Shown: piece by piece, positions 62,401 to 64,000 of the stretch
Layout of the letters: every line of letters begins with the position of its first letter
Position numbering within the stretch: position 1 is the stretch's first letter
DNA from: Amblyomma americanum
Lineage: Eukaryota > Arthropoda > Arachnida > Ixodida > Ixodidae
Direction of reading: 5' to 3'
NCBI RefSeq assembly: GCF_052857255.1
Contig: NC_135507.1
Span: forward strand, 75,573,850-75,637,849
Length of the DNA stretch: 64,000 bases
Made by a program: the position numbers and the translations under genes
Notes under the pieces: generated by a model
The model's database searches: none
The model's input: the letters and a program-made list of their open reading frames with translations, nothing else
Told to the model about the DNA's origin: nothing

Positions 62401-62824
62401 TTGATAAGGACCATTTCATGATATTGCCTCTGATAGCCACAGTGCAGCTTTTAGACCTAAAGGTTTATCTAATTTTGCATCCTTTTTTTTTTTCTAATTT
62501 TGTCATCGAGACTCAGCATCAAGGTCGGCACTTCAAGCCGTGCTTCCTTCACAGCTTCACCAGTGAACTGTGCCATCTCTCTGGCAAAGTTCTAGAAAGG
62601 CAAATAAGTTAGAGTGAAGCAGATGCAGTTTTTGGAAGGTCAAATGCTTTGTGAAAATGGTACCAGCTGCCTGGATTCTTCGCATTCTCTTTACATCCCC
62701 CCCCTTTCTTTCTTTGCTTTTTCCTTGCAGAAAATTGTGCTTCAGAATCGCGATATCCTGGTGGAACTGCGTTCAAACTACGACAAGCCCGAGCAAATGA
62801 GGGAGCTCTTCAAGAAGCTGCAAA
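20344..62824 (+). CDS. NCKAP1: NCKAP1/Hem/Kette, WAVE complex subunit (18 exons seen, 3' end outside window)
   Basis: The product is the Nck-associated protein 1 (Hem) subunit of the WAVE regulatory complex. It pairs with Sra1/CYFIP and holds WAVE inactive until Rac1 and phosphoinositides release it to activate Arp2/3 at the cell cortex. Eighteen exons with AG/GT borders and matching phases give 917 residues; animal orthologues are about 1,100-1,130, so the last fifth is missing on the right. Diagnostic stretches include [17 protein letters not shown] (exon 1), HEMTHGHSD and EFVPHSK (exon 5), [14 protein letters not shown] and EQPGLLGPK (exon 8), [11 protein letters not shown] (exon 10), CTHELCPEE (exon 11), [13 protein letters not shown] (exon 12) and [17 protein letters not shown] (exons 16-17). 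The protein is all-helical, with no signal peptide or catalytic motif. Intron 2 carries two nested LINEs. Identification is secure. Confidence 0.96.
20449..21244 (+). other. NCKAP1 intron 1
   Basis: A 796-bp intron with nothing recognisable. Confidence 0.75.
21245..21355 (+). CDS. NCKAP1: NCKAP1 exon 2
   Basis: Residues 36-72, 37 complete codons: [23 protein letters not shown] corresponds to the YLIDKNLESA-K-I-RKFP segment of vertebrate NCKAP1. The acceptor is AACAACAG and the donor GTGAGT. Confidence 0.95.
22491..22617 (+). repeat. TTGTGATGAYGTCACA-type repeat (5' part, split by LINE)
   Basis: GCAGGTTGTGATGATGTCACATGGTTACGTCACC and a second close copy, GGGCAGGTTGTGATGACGTCACAAGGTCACGTAACCTGCC, occur in tandem. 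After the LINE the repeat resumes at 32231 (GCGATGATGTCACAATGTCA). Related copies are at 33690-33770 and 59925-60010. It appears to be a dispersed tick repeat that served as the insertion site. Confidence 0.65.
22618..23191 (+). promoter_or_regulatory. 5' UTR / probable internal promoter of the I-clade LINE
   Basis: This is the 574 bp between the target duplication and ORF1. It starts CCCCGCAGGGGGGCGCCTGC and is GC-rich at first, then pyrimidine-rich. Full-length non-LTR elements normally carry an internal promoter here; no core motif can be assigned with certainty. Short frames at 22658-23059 overlap it and look non-functional. Confidence 0.5.
23192..24385 (+). CDS. I-clade LINE ORF1 (gag-like, three zinc knuckles)
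   Basis: This 397-residue frame has no stops. It encodes a nucleic-acid-binding chaperone that packages the LINE RNA. Two knuckles are CX2CX4HX4C (C190-C193-H198-C203 and C209-C212-H217-C222); a third is CX2CX3HX6C (C228-C231-H235-C242). Upstream, residues 30-180 resemble the RRM-like part of jockey/I ORF1 proteins. The C-terminal 120 residues are Pro/Ser/Ala-rich and probably disordered. It ends 32 bp before the ORF2 ATG. The start at 23192 is the first in-frame ATG; an out-of-frame ATG lies at 23169. Confidence 0.85.
   Translation: MAPPLSKPDRSLKRGQNEAADFFSKKKPTLTFPKFYVIHSESNEKQARIISPFLVSKCLTDTLGPGYKVSKMASGDLLLELLDNTQNSKIANIASIGDIPISITAHRSLNSVRGVISENDFIHLTEKELLEGLSDQNVTDVYRIKIRKDNKEIETKHLVLTFNTSTLPETIDVGYLKVNVRHYIPNPRRCFNCQRFGHGSQSCRGRKTCAKCASKDHVSEECDAALRCANCEGEHAAYSRACPSWKKEKEIITIKTKENISFREARRRFAVTNQFSFTAKSSFADVVRRGGAPHSTPVAAEATSIEPMAGPFTPQAGSAKAALPVSKQGAPVHASASHRTSPYRGRTETHKPAASPRSSSASREAMDITATPPPLQRRNSSLERKKDRPLITGPLLK
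24418..25176 (+). pseudogene. I-clade LINE ORF2, 5' part (endonuclease), interrupted
   Basis: It encodes the apurinic-type endonuclease that nicks target DNA. Motifs are HWNCRG (Asn8), CLQETN (catalytic Glu), [13 protein letters not shown] (Asp/Asn) and SDHLPVF (final Asp-His). The native sequence runs to 25171. The last codons and the TAA at 25174 come from the inserted CR1/L2-type element. The frame continues exactly at 28913, so ORF2 was uninterrupted before the insertion. Confidence 0.85.
25185..25883 (+). CDS. CR1/L2-type LINE ORF1 with N-terminal 2A-like motif
   Basis: The frame (about 232 residues from a TTG; no ATG in the truncated copy) starts with a Leu-rich stretch and the 2A-like motif GDVETNPGP. 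Residues 20-90 form a heptad-rich coiled coil ([30 protein letters not shown]). Then comes [13 protein letters not shown], the start of an RRM-like domain as in L1 ORF1p, and a basic C-terminal domain ([18 protein letters not shown]). This is the trimeric RNA chaperone type. The stop is 4 bp before the ORF2 ATG at 25888. Confidence 0.82.
   Translation: MLSLLLLSGDVETNPGPNTEQLLRQLLDGQKNIEKRLNAIESKLETVEAIAAKYSVLTEHFENMERTIQCLEKKLVDLEDRSRRNNLIFFGIKEEADETTESLMTTLNDKVFSKYLGVQVTSVERLHRMGRRQANKHRPIIMRLIDHREKTNVLRNCHKLKGQRISVSEDFSAVTRQIRKNVWDSTAEERKAGIKVKLQYDKIKVDKQIYRWDSIQMARVPVSSRPESPKQQ
25212..25235 (+). other. 2A-like ribosome-skipping motif (DVETNPGP codons)
   Basis: The eight codons read D-V-E-T-N-P-G-P, fitting the 2A consensus D-V/I-E-x-N-P-G-P, preceded by LLLLSG. 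In known 2A peptides the ribosome skips the Gly-Pro bond, releasing the upstream peptide. 2A-like motifs are documented at the N-terminus of some APE-type non-LTR retrotransposon proteins. Activity here is inferred, not shown. Confidence 0.85.
25888..28692 (+). CDS. CR1/L2-type LINE ORF2 (endonuclease and reverse transcriptase)
   Basis: The frame is open for 934 residues from the ATG at 25888, four bases after the ORF1 stop; it is also open upstream to 25798. The endonuclease (residues 10-230) has [30 protein letters not shown] and SDHKMVYL. The RT (about 460-740) has [36 protein letters not shown] (27886-27897) and KYLGVII. The C-terminus [12 protein letters not shown] is typical of the CR1/L2/jockey group. 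Catalytic residues appear intact, so this copy may encode functional enzymes. Confidence 0.88.
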   Translation: MTVLKKKSELRCLNINARSILNKTAELESIITAHKPHILVITETWLHSGVADSEVTPNGYKIYRHDRDSRGGGVAILLKETLKATRLPDITGIECVVVKLFLIECNLIVGGFYRPPNCENVFFENLNEFLCACRKKRCAMLLTGDFNVPSVNWNDFPEPLSSASEPFVDIVVLHNLTQLVKEPTRVHNNTLSILDLYLANAAVIRRNPQVQVFEGISDHKMVYLTLEVNFDSHIEKLERTVPIFSRANDTDVLDALESSFSTFQVMCGSNEHSIDDLWCSFKCVVLECVQKFVPVKRKVLQKRNPWVTKEIVRLERKLKKARKQHKLRPTISTCNRLLGLRLSLAEKIKNAKDHFQKITLKNFLLSSPEKFWQHLSPKTKVAPKLCIGDTFISDSANVADALNQYFCSVFTHDDGISPHFPVYEHILPIADVTITQEGVLALLLNLDTKKSPGPDGIPNAFLFRYAEWCSRYLTLIFKKSLTSAKLPTEWKHAKIVPIPKTENPSLVTSYRPISLLCTCAKLLEHIIFKHISVFLNDNALIDTRQHGFRLGFSTATQLVETVHDLAAALDKQSQVDIIFLDFEKAFDRVSHSKLLLKLRPILKNNTLINWIGEYLSLRKQCVQVKDAASSSANVNSGIPQGSVLGPLFFLIFINDIISDIHVKIRLFADDCVLYHEIRSANDQAVLNTSLSKIQTWCTKWQMTINLKKTVAMTVTRKKNPLSFAYNINNQCLSVVSSYKYLGVIISSDLRWNEHVTHTYNRAMKKLGFLRRTLGNASPEIKILAYKTFIRPVLEYAAIVWDPHTQSNITKLEKVQRKSARFIFNSYSWRTSPSLLLEAAELESLTFRRYRDRMKFFYLLYHNQLGIDKSSYILPANRRSTRSYHTKKVLDFSCRTDAFKNSYFPRTICDWNALSADTVDCPTVSSFLCALARKS
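28913..31878 (+). pseudogene. I-clade LINE ORF2, 3' part (RT, RNase H, zinc motif)
   Basis: This is the continuation of ORF2 after the nested LINE, open for 988 codons. RT motifs are [18 protein letters not shown] (29884-29907), [10 protein letters not shown] and YVDD (30151-30162). RNase H has TDGS (31051-31062), [14 protein letters not shown] and GNERAD, so all four acidic residues are present. The tail [17 protein letters not shown] is the CCHC-type motif of I elements. Together with the 5' part it would give about 1,239 residues. Any initiation codon now present here is fortuitous. Confidence 0.85.
31879..32216 (+). other. I-clade LINE 3' UTR and tail
   Basis: This non-coding end finishes with ATAGCCTTAG at 32171, CATTAAACCC at 32193 and (CAACA)n. 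The terminal 35 bp resemble tail A of the Ruka-like SINEs, suggesting a shared recognition site for the LINE reverse transcriptase. Confidence 0.7.
33690..33775 (+). repeat. TTGTGATGATGTCACA-type repeat copy
   Basis: GTGGGCAGGTTGTGATGATG continues into TCACAAGGTCATGTGACCT, followed by a GCAGGT phrase. It is nearly identical to the copy at 22566-22606 and contains the palindromic core AGGTCATGTGACCT. The class is unknown. Confidence 0.65.
34228..34320 (+). CDS. NCKAP1: NCKAP1 exon 3
   Basis: Residues 73-103, 31 codons: [30 protein letters not shown], matching the QL---Q--K-EI-K-LALYYFTFVDVMEFK segment of orthologues. The acceptor is TTCTTGCAG and the donor GTGAGA. It follows the 12.9-kb intron and is in phase with exon 2. 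Confidence 0.95.
34321..34806 (+). other. NCKAP1 intron 3
   Basis: A 486-bp intron with nothing recognisable. Confidence 0.75.
34807..34863 (+). CDS. NCKAP1: NCKAP1 exon 4 (57 nt)
   Basis: Residues 104-122: [19 protein letters not shown], equal to the DHV-ELLNTID-CQ-FFDI segment. The acceptor is CTCTGCAG and the donor GTGAGT. Confidence 0.93.
34864..36052 (+). other. NCKAP1 intron 4
   Basis: It contains a 213-bp mariner-type MITE (35176-35388). The rest has no recognisable element. Confidence 0.7.
35176..35388. mobile_element. Mariner-type MITE with 35-40-bp inverted repeats
   Basis: The left end CAGGGTCGGTCAAAAGTTCC is inverted at the right end (GGAACTTTTGACCAACCCTG). The inverted similarity continues through CAGGCCACAGGGTCT. 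TA flanks both ends (35174-35175 and 35389-35390). The termini match the CAGGGT...GTCAAAAGT type of mariner elements. The 213-bp body has no transposase. Confidence 0.85.
36053..36286 (+). CDS. NCKAP1: NCKAP1 exon 5
   Basis: Residues 123-200, 78 codons. Landmarks are [35 protein letters not shown]-like [17 protein letters not shown] and EFVPHSK, all conserved in Hem proteins. The acceptor follows a long CT tract (CATCTCAG) and the donor is GTGAGC. Confidence 0.96.
36287..37553 (+). other. NCKAP1 intron 5
   Basis: No gene or repeat is recognised. A poly-T tract precedes the exon 6 acceptor. Confidence 0.7.
37554..37691 (+). CDS. NCKAP1: NCKAP1 exon 6
   Basis: Residues 201-246: [32 protein letters not shown] and TPAQTET, matching L-DALISLQMVYPRRNLSAD-WR-AQ-LSLI of orthologues. 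The acceptor is TTTTTTTTTTCAG and the donor GTGAGC. Confidence 0.95.
38876..39692. mobile_element. Probable DNA transposon relic (CATATTTACTCGTG ends)
   Basis: The left end CCCTATTTCCACGTATAAGTCGACC and the inverted right end GCATATTTACTCGTGTAACGTG are similar. A second internal GAGTAAATTT terminus-like phrase is at 39611. It abuts the next Tigger copy. The minus-strand frame at 38877-39068 reads [16 protein letters not shown], which resembles a P-loop (GPGGCGKT) of a PIF1/Helitron-type helicase, so a helicase fragment may be embedded here. Confidence 0.4.
38920..39068 (-). pseudogene. Possible PIF1/Helitron-type helicase fragment (P-loop)
   Basis: The minus-strand frame contains [22 protein letters not shown], whose GPGGCGKT matches the Walker A motif (GxxGxGKT) in the form typical of PIF1-like helicases (GPGGTGKT). 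The frame continues only briefly, to a hydrophobic stretch. Adjacent frames at 38933-39316 contain [12 protein letters not shown], so frameshifts are likely. It is not a functional gene. Confidence 0.45.
39695..40605. mobile_element. Diverged Tigger-like element
   Basis: The left end (CTAGTAAAGGCTTGTTAATTT) and inverted right end (CAATAAAAACTCATTAATTCG) are degenerate versions of the termini at 1269 and 2174. Subterminal GATAATTCAAAC phrases occur at both ends, and TA follows at 40606. It is older than the 1269-2174 copy. No Tigger protein was recognised inside. Confidence 0.6.
41142..41190 (+). CDS. NCKAP1: NCKAP1 exon 7 (49 nt)
   Basis: Residues 247-262 plus one base: [16 protein letters not shown], matching [15 protein letters not shown] in orthologues. 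The acceptor is TTCTGTTGCAG and the donor GTAAGT. The split codon becomes Leu with exon 8. Confidence 0.94.
41191..43019 (+). other. NCKAP1 intron 7
   Basis: Most of it (about 41561-42884) is a probable DNA transposon. The remainder, 41195-41555, has nothing recognisable. Confidence 0.6.
41561..42884. mobile_element. Probable DNA transposon, CCRTATTTAY termini
   Basis: The left end CCATATTTATTTGATTGTAAG and the inverted right end CCGTATTTACATGGTTGCAAG align well over about 25 bp, continuing into GTC(T/G)ACT-like sequence. The interior frames (for example minus 42292-42750) match nothing I recognise. A short block TTAAGCTTCGCCCTTAAGAG near 41620 also occurs elsewhere in the window. Confidence 0.55.
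43020..43327 (+). CDS. NCKAP1: NCKAP1 exon 8
   Basis: Residues 263-365, the largest exon after exon 10. The sequence passes through [31 protein letters not shown], then [19 protein letters not shown] and EQPGLLGPK, the most conserved block in Hem proteins. It is strongly GC-rich compared with its introns. The acceptor is ATCTCTGCAG and the donor GTACGT. Confidence 0.96.
43328..46390 (+). other. NCKAP1 intron 8
   Basis: A 3.1-kb intron. Around 44340-44460 a TATTATACTCGGGTTTTTATGG phrase suggests another old DNA-transposon terminus, with no partner identified. The rest shows no gene. Confidence 0.6.
46391..46588 (+). CDS. NCKAP1: NCKAP1 exon 9
   Basis: Residues 366-431: [21 protein letters not shown], a variable Pro/Arg/Ser-rich loop ([11 protein letters not shown]), then [18 protein letters not shown]. 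Orthologues have A-FVFMALSFARDEI-WL-RH and a shorter loop. The acceptor is GTGTGTGTGCAG and the donor GTGCGA. Confidence 0.95.
46589..49430 (+). other. NCKAP1 intron 9
   Basis: It contains a solo LTR candidate (47395-47989). The phrase TGTCGCAGAAAAGCTGGTGTC near 48357 also occurs at 59851 and marks a dispersed tick repeat. Otherwise nothing is recognised. Confidence 0.6.
47395..47989 (-). mobile_element. Candidate solo LTR (Gypsy-like), minus strand
   Basis: On the minus strand the segment starts TGTAAGG and ends CCCCACA (TG...CA). It has a TATATA box (47690-47685) in a GC-rich promoter-like first half and an AATAAA polyadenylation signal (47575-47570) about 115 bp later. This order is diagnostic of an LTR's U3-R-U5. 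No gag/pol lies beside it, so it is probably a solo LTR. A clear target duplication was not found, so the exact ends are provisional. Confidence 0.6.
49431..49786 (+). CDS. NCKAP1: NCKAP1 exon 10
   Basis: Residues 432-549 plus two bases, the longest exon. It encodes [15 protein letters not shown], a variable Ala/Pro-rich region ([18 protein letters not shown]), [15 protein letters not shown], then [12 protein letters not shown] and [10 protein letters not shown]. The acceptor is GTCCGCGCAG and the donor GTGAGG. Confidence 0.96.
50179..50418 (+). mobile_element. Ruka-like tRNA SINE, tail A, with target duplication
   Basis: The complete unit has head CACGGTGGCTGAGTGGTTAT, B box GGGTTCGATCCC, body GATGTCAGTGCACGTTAAAG and tail CATAGCCTTAGTTGCTTTGG followed by GACGTTAAACC. 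It is flanked by a 13-bp duplication, ACCTTTTCTAATG, at 50166-50178 and 50419-50431. Low divergence suggests recent insertion. Confidence 0.88.
51583..51950 (+). mobile_element. 3' end of an RTE-like LINE
   Basis: The frame at 51580-51852 encodes [20 protein letters not shown], then [16 protein letters not shown] and [12 protein letters not shown]. This is the C-terminal signature following RT in RTE-type and related LINE proteins (K-W-WAGH--R--D-R------W-P---R-RGR---RW-D-I). The 3' end is a (TGA)n/(TGC)n tract. It is severely 5'-truncated. Confidence 0.7.
53005..53151 (+). repeat. 74-bp tandem duplication
   Basis: Two adjacent copies share GGAACTGCC, CACACATCCA and CGGCCTCAAGTTCCAACCTG plus CTTGTCTCGCTCTTTCC, with a 74-bp offset (53011 to 53085). 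They are near-identical, so the duplication is recent. Confidence 0.85.
53229..53248 (+). repeat. Poly-C run
   Basis: A run of about 20 Cs. Homopolymers of this kind are unstable and often miscalled, so its exact length is unreliable. Confidence 0.85.
53486..53620 (-). repeat. SINE relic
   Basis: On the minus strand it retains CCCGCATGCTGTGTGATGTC, AGTGCAT and a B-box-like CCAAGGTCGTGG region, matching the head and body of the window's SINEs. The tail is lost. Confidence 0.5.
53856..53988 (+). CDS. NCKAP1: NCKAP1 exon 11
   Basis: Residues 550-594: [40 protein letters not shown] and [13 protein letters not shown] is invariant in Hem proteins. The acceptor is GCACGCAG and the donor GTGAGA. 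Confidence 0.95.
53989..55076 (+). other. NCKAP1 intron 11
   Basis: A 1.1-kb intron with nothing recognisable. Confidence 0.7.
55077..55366 (+). CDS. NCKAP1: NCKAP1 exon 12
   Basis: Residues 595-690 plus two bases: [36 protein letters not shown], then a Lys/Gly/Ser-rich low-complexity loop ([14 protein letters not shown]) and [14 protein letters not shown]. Vertebrate NCKAP1 also has a Lys-rich linker here (KKSKKQ...KPG-ES). The acceptor is GCGTGCAG and the donor GTGAGT. Confidence 0.96.
55456..56110 (+). mobile_element. GTGACGTCA-array element bounded by ATTGCGAAGCAAT motifs
   Basis: It opens with TATTGCGAAGCAATA (55456-55470) and closes with ATTGCTTCGCAAT (56091-56103); each is a palindromic hairpin motif. 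Between them is ACCATTGACCTTTAGCGTGACCT, also present at 4531, and then a minisatellite. The 3' edge continues CAGGCTTAACCAAGCTAAGCC, related to the TTAACCAGAGCTAAACC end at 5390. The element class is unknown and no protein is encoded. Confidence 0.5.
55576..55960 (+). repeat. 118-bp minisatellite, three to four units
   Basis: The motif GACGTCAC(A/T)CCAGCTGT recurs at 55576, 55694, 55812 and 55930, exactly 118 bp apart. Each unit reads through CGGGGCCCCATCTCACGCC, GGCGAGGC and CTCACCAGGGGCGCTACGGT. Units are almost identical, so the array is young or homogenised. It is related to the 115-bp array at 4540 through GTGACGTCA...CCAGCTGTG.AAAA.CGGGGCCCC. Confidence 0.92.
56214..56861. mobile_element. 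Probable DNA transposon with ACCG(C/T)ATTT termini
   Basis: The left end TACCGCATTTTCACCAATATAACG and the inverted right end TACCGTATTTACATGTATATAAGG are similar, as in the CCGTATTTAC group. A second internal copy of the ATATAA(T/C)G phrase lies at 56319. No transposase was recognised. Confidence 0.45.
57773..57904 (+). CDS. NCKAP1: NCKAP1 exon 13
   Basis: Residues 691-734 and two bases: [20 protein letters not shown], then [20 protein letters not shown]. This matches [27 protein letters not shown] of orthologues. The acceptor is GTGGTCGCAG and the donor GTGAGC. Confidence 0.96.
57905..59516 (+). other. NCKAP1 intron 13
   Basis: A 1.6-kb intron. The part 57985-58060 (TTTATTGTACCCTTGAGTGC) resembles sequence near 63310 and may be an old repeat. 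Otherwise nothing is recognised. Confidence 0.6.
59517..59632 (+). CDS. NCKAP1: NCKAP1 exon 14
   Basis: Residues 735-773 plus one base: [20 protein letters not shown], then [18 protein letters not shown]. The acceptor is CTGTCACAG and the donor GTGGGT. Confidence 0.95.
59633..60614 (+). other. NCKAP1 intron 14
   Basis: Around 59820-60010 is a dispersed repeat with TGTCGCAGAAAATCTGG and the TAGGTCATGTGACCT core shared with 33690-33775. The rest is T-rich with no gene. Confidence 0.6.
60615..60717 (+). CDS. NCKAP1: NCKAP1 exon 15
   Basis: Residues 774-807 plus two bases: [33 protein letters not shown], nearly identical to the vertebrate segment [20 protein letters not shown]. The acceptor is GCTTGCAG and the donor GTGTGT. 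Confidence 0.96.
60843..60979 (+). CDS. NCKAP1: NCKAP1 exon 16
   Basis: Residues 808-853 plus one base: [40 protein letters not shown] and EFSDVQ. Only 125 bp separate it from exon 15, the shortest intron of the gene. The acceptor is TTTGCAG and the donor GTGAGA. Confidence 0.95.
60980..61729 (+). other. NCKAP1 intron 16
   Basis: A 750-bp intron that contains the RTE-like LINE 3' end at 61385-61695, close to the exon 17 acceptor. Confidence 0.7.
61385..61695 (+). mobile_element. 3' end of an RTE-like LINE, second copy
   Basis: It is the same family and orientation as 51583-51950, sharing GGCTTGGGCAGGGCATGTAA, TGCGAAGG, AGATGGGCAGATGAGATTA and GGGTTAATTGGAGAG and ending in TGATGATGAGG. The coding frame is broken by a stop (GTCGTTTTAGGG) and indels. 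It ends 34 bp before exon 17, whose acceptor CTTTTGCAG may lie beside or inside its tail. Confidence 0.7.
61730..61827 (+). CDS. NCKAP1: NCKAP1 exon 17
   Basis: Residues 854-886: [20 protein letters not shown], then [12 protein letters not shown]. This is among the best conserved parts of Hem proteins. The acceptor is CTTTTGCAG and the donor GTAAGA. Confidence 0.96.
61828..62730 (+). other. NCKAP1 intron 17
   Basis: A 903-bp intron with no recognisable gene. A T-rich/C-rich tract precedes the exon 18 acceptor. Confidence 0.7.
62731..62824 (+). CDS. NCKAP1: NCKAP1 exon 18 (last in window)
   Basis: Residues 887-917 plus one base: [20 protein letters not shown], then [11 protein letters not shown]. 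It matches KLV--N-DVL-QMR--FDKP-QM--LFKRL in orthologues. The acceptor is TTCCTTGCAG and the donor GTCAGT. Without splicing there the frame meets TGA within three codons, so the donor is real or the transcript truncates. Confidence 0.93.
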
Positions 62825-64000
62825 GTCAGTGACCACTTGCTCGAACTCAGCTTTTGATTTCCCTTTTATTTCTTGCTTGCGTGACATATGATCCGCTTCC
62901 TTTCCATTTGCGCTGTGCCATATGGTTTTTGTTGATGTTGCATTTACGTAAACTGGAATTATGTGCAACCTGGCTGCTCTCGTGAGTGCATCGCTGGCTG
63001 CAGCTGTTTTTATTTTTTATTGTGTTGCTTACACTCAATCTAAGGCATGACTGTGTTGCGATGGCACTCTAACAATACTGAAGTCTTGTCCGTTTATTGC
63101 TGAAATCAAGTGCTCTGATTAGTGCTCATGATTGACATATGAGTGGTTTTTAGACGAGTTCAGTGAGTGTTGTTGTGAGCAAGTAATGTCAGCTTTCCTA
63201 GCACTGAAGGCTCAGATGACTGGGTGGGTACAATTGAAATGTCCACTGGCTTTTTTTTGAGCCTTTTATGTGCAAAAATGACGAGCGGCATTGTGGTGGT
63301 GGTGGTAGGGCATTTATTTTATTTAGTATTGTACATATCTTTGGCGCTAGAAGGCATCATCTCAAGGGGGAAATGCGAGAAGTCTATTATAGACTATTGA
63401 AGCCAAGAAATAAAGGTACAATGGCCGGAAGAAAGAAAAAGTAATAGATCGCATAGAAAAGGACATGTCATGTCATTTTCATGTCATGCACGAGATAGGA
63501 AGGTGCGGAGCCGATTGCATTGAACGGACATATTGAACCAGTGTACCAAACCAATATACTAAACCAACGTATCAAATCATAGGTTGAACCGCTGTATAGA
63601 TCCTGTGTATCGAAGCAATGTATTGAAATGACATGTCAGACGGGTGTATTGAACCGGTGCTTTGAACCGAACCAGCATATTGACCCTCATTCACACTTTG
63701 AAAACTGTGTTTTGTTAACGTAGCAATTTCGCACTCTACCAGGAAATCGGAGAGAACCATTCAAGTGTGGTTTTGCAAGTCATTCACTAGCAAGGCGTGA
63801 GTGAGTAAGCTTGTGCACATAGTGGCATTGTTATGACGATTAATGTACAAGTAGTAACGTGGGACACTTGCGCAAAGCTCACGTCTTGTGCATGGCAGTT
63901 TTGTGAAGATGTGACGAGTAGGGCTGCAGTTTGCATTGCTGTTCTTTCATTCATACACGGGATTTCTGACAACACAGACTTTCCCATGCGTGTGTTCTGT
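62825..64000 (+). other. NCKAP1 intron 18 (continues off the window)
   Basis: No further exon is visible to the right edge. A degenerate minisatellite occupies 63529-63680. Short frames here resemble nothing known. Confidence 0.65.
63529..63680 (+). repeat. Degenerate minisatellite, period about 13-15 bp
   Basis: Variants of the phrase GTATTGAACC(A/G)GT follow each other about ten times (GTACCAAACCAAT, ATACTAAACCAAC, GTATCAAATCATA, GTGTATCGAAGCAAT, GTATTGAACCGGT). Units are diverged in sequence and length. It is non-coding. Confidence 0.8.

Overview
This window is animal nuclear DNA, most probably from a hard tick (Ixodidae, likely a metastriate genus). Small GT-AG exons lie in long, repeat-filled introns. 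There are many tRNA-derived SINEs resembling the tick Ruka family, an I-clade LINE, pogo/Tigger and mariner elements, and a Gypsy-like LTR. No bacterial operon, CRISPR array, rRNA gene or genuine tRNA gene is visible. The species is inferred from repeat content and codon/exon style, not from a database match.

Two host genes fill the window head to head. On the minus strand, positions 19381 down to 1 encode the N-terminal two thirds of an SLC35D-type nucleotide-sugar transporter (related to SLC35D1/D2 and fly fringe connection). I could place nine exons, all phase-compatible; the gene runs off the left edge. On the plus strand, 20344 to 62824 carries the first 18 coding exons (917 residues, all phase-compatible) of NCKAP1/Hem/Kette, the WAVE regulatory complex subunit that controls Arp2/3-dependent actin branching. 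Its C-terminal part lies beyond the right edge. The 962 bp between the two start codons is a candidate bidirectional promoter. The two products work in different processes (Golgi/ER sugar-nucleotide import and actin regulation), and nothing in the sequence links them functionally.

The rest is mobile DNA. SLC35D introns hold a Tigger-like element (1269-2174), several SINEs including a tandem cluster at 14014-14908, a GTGACGTCA minisatellite with an STPR-like coding remnant (about 4428-5406) and an inverted partner of that remnant (7062-7340), and a TIR element (8013-8818). NCKAP1 intron 2 (12.9 kb) contains a complete I-clade LINE (22618-32216) with a 14-bp target-site duplication. This LINE is itself split by a CR1/L2-type LINE (25172-28908) that carries a 2A-like ribosome-skipping motif at the start of its ORF1. 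Removing the insert and one copy of a 4-bp CTTA duplication brings the two halves of the I-element ORF2 into one open frame. Later NCKAP1 introns hold a mariner MITE (35176-35388), old DNA transposons, a solo LTR (47395-47989), two RTE-like LINE 3' ends, a SINE with a 13-bp target duplication (50179-50418) and a second GTGACGTCA array (55456-56110).

The most notable points are the nested LINEs with a reconstitutable frame, the 2A motif, the resemblance between one SINE tail and the I-element 3' end (a likely SINE/LINE partnership), and the repeated GTGACGTCA array architecture 51 kb apart.
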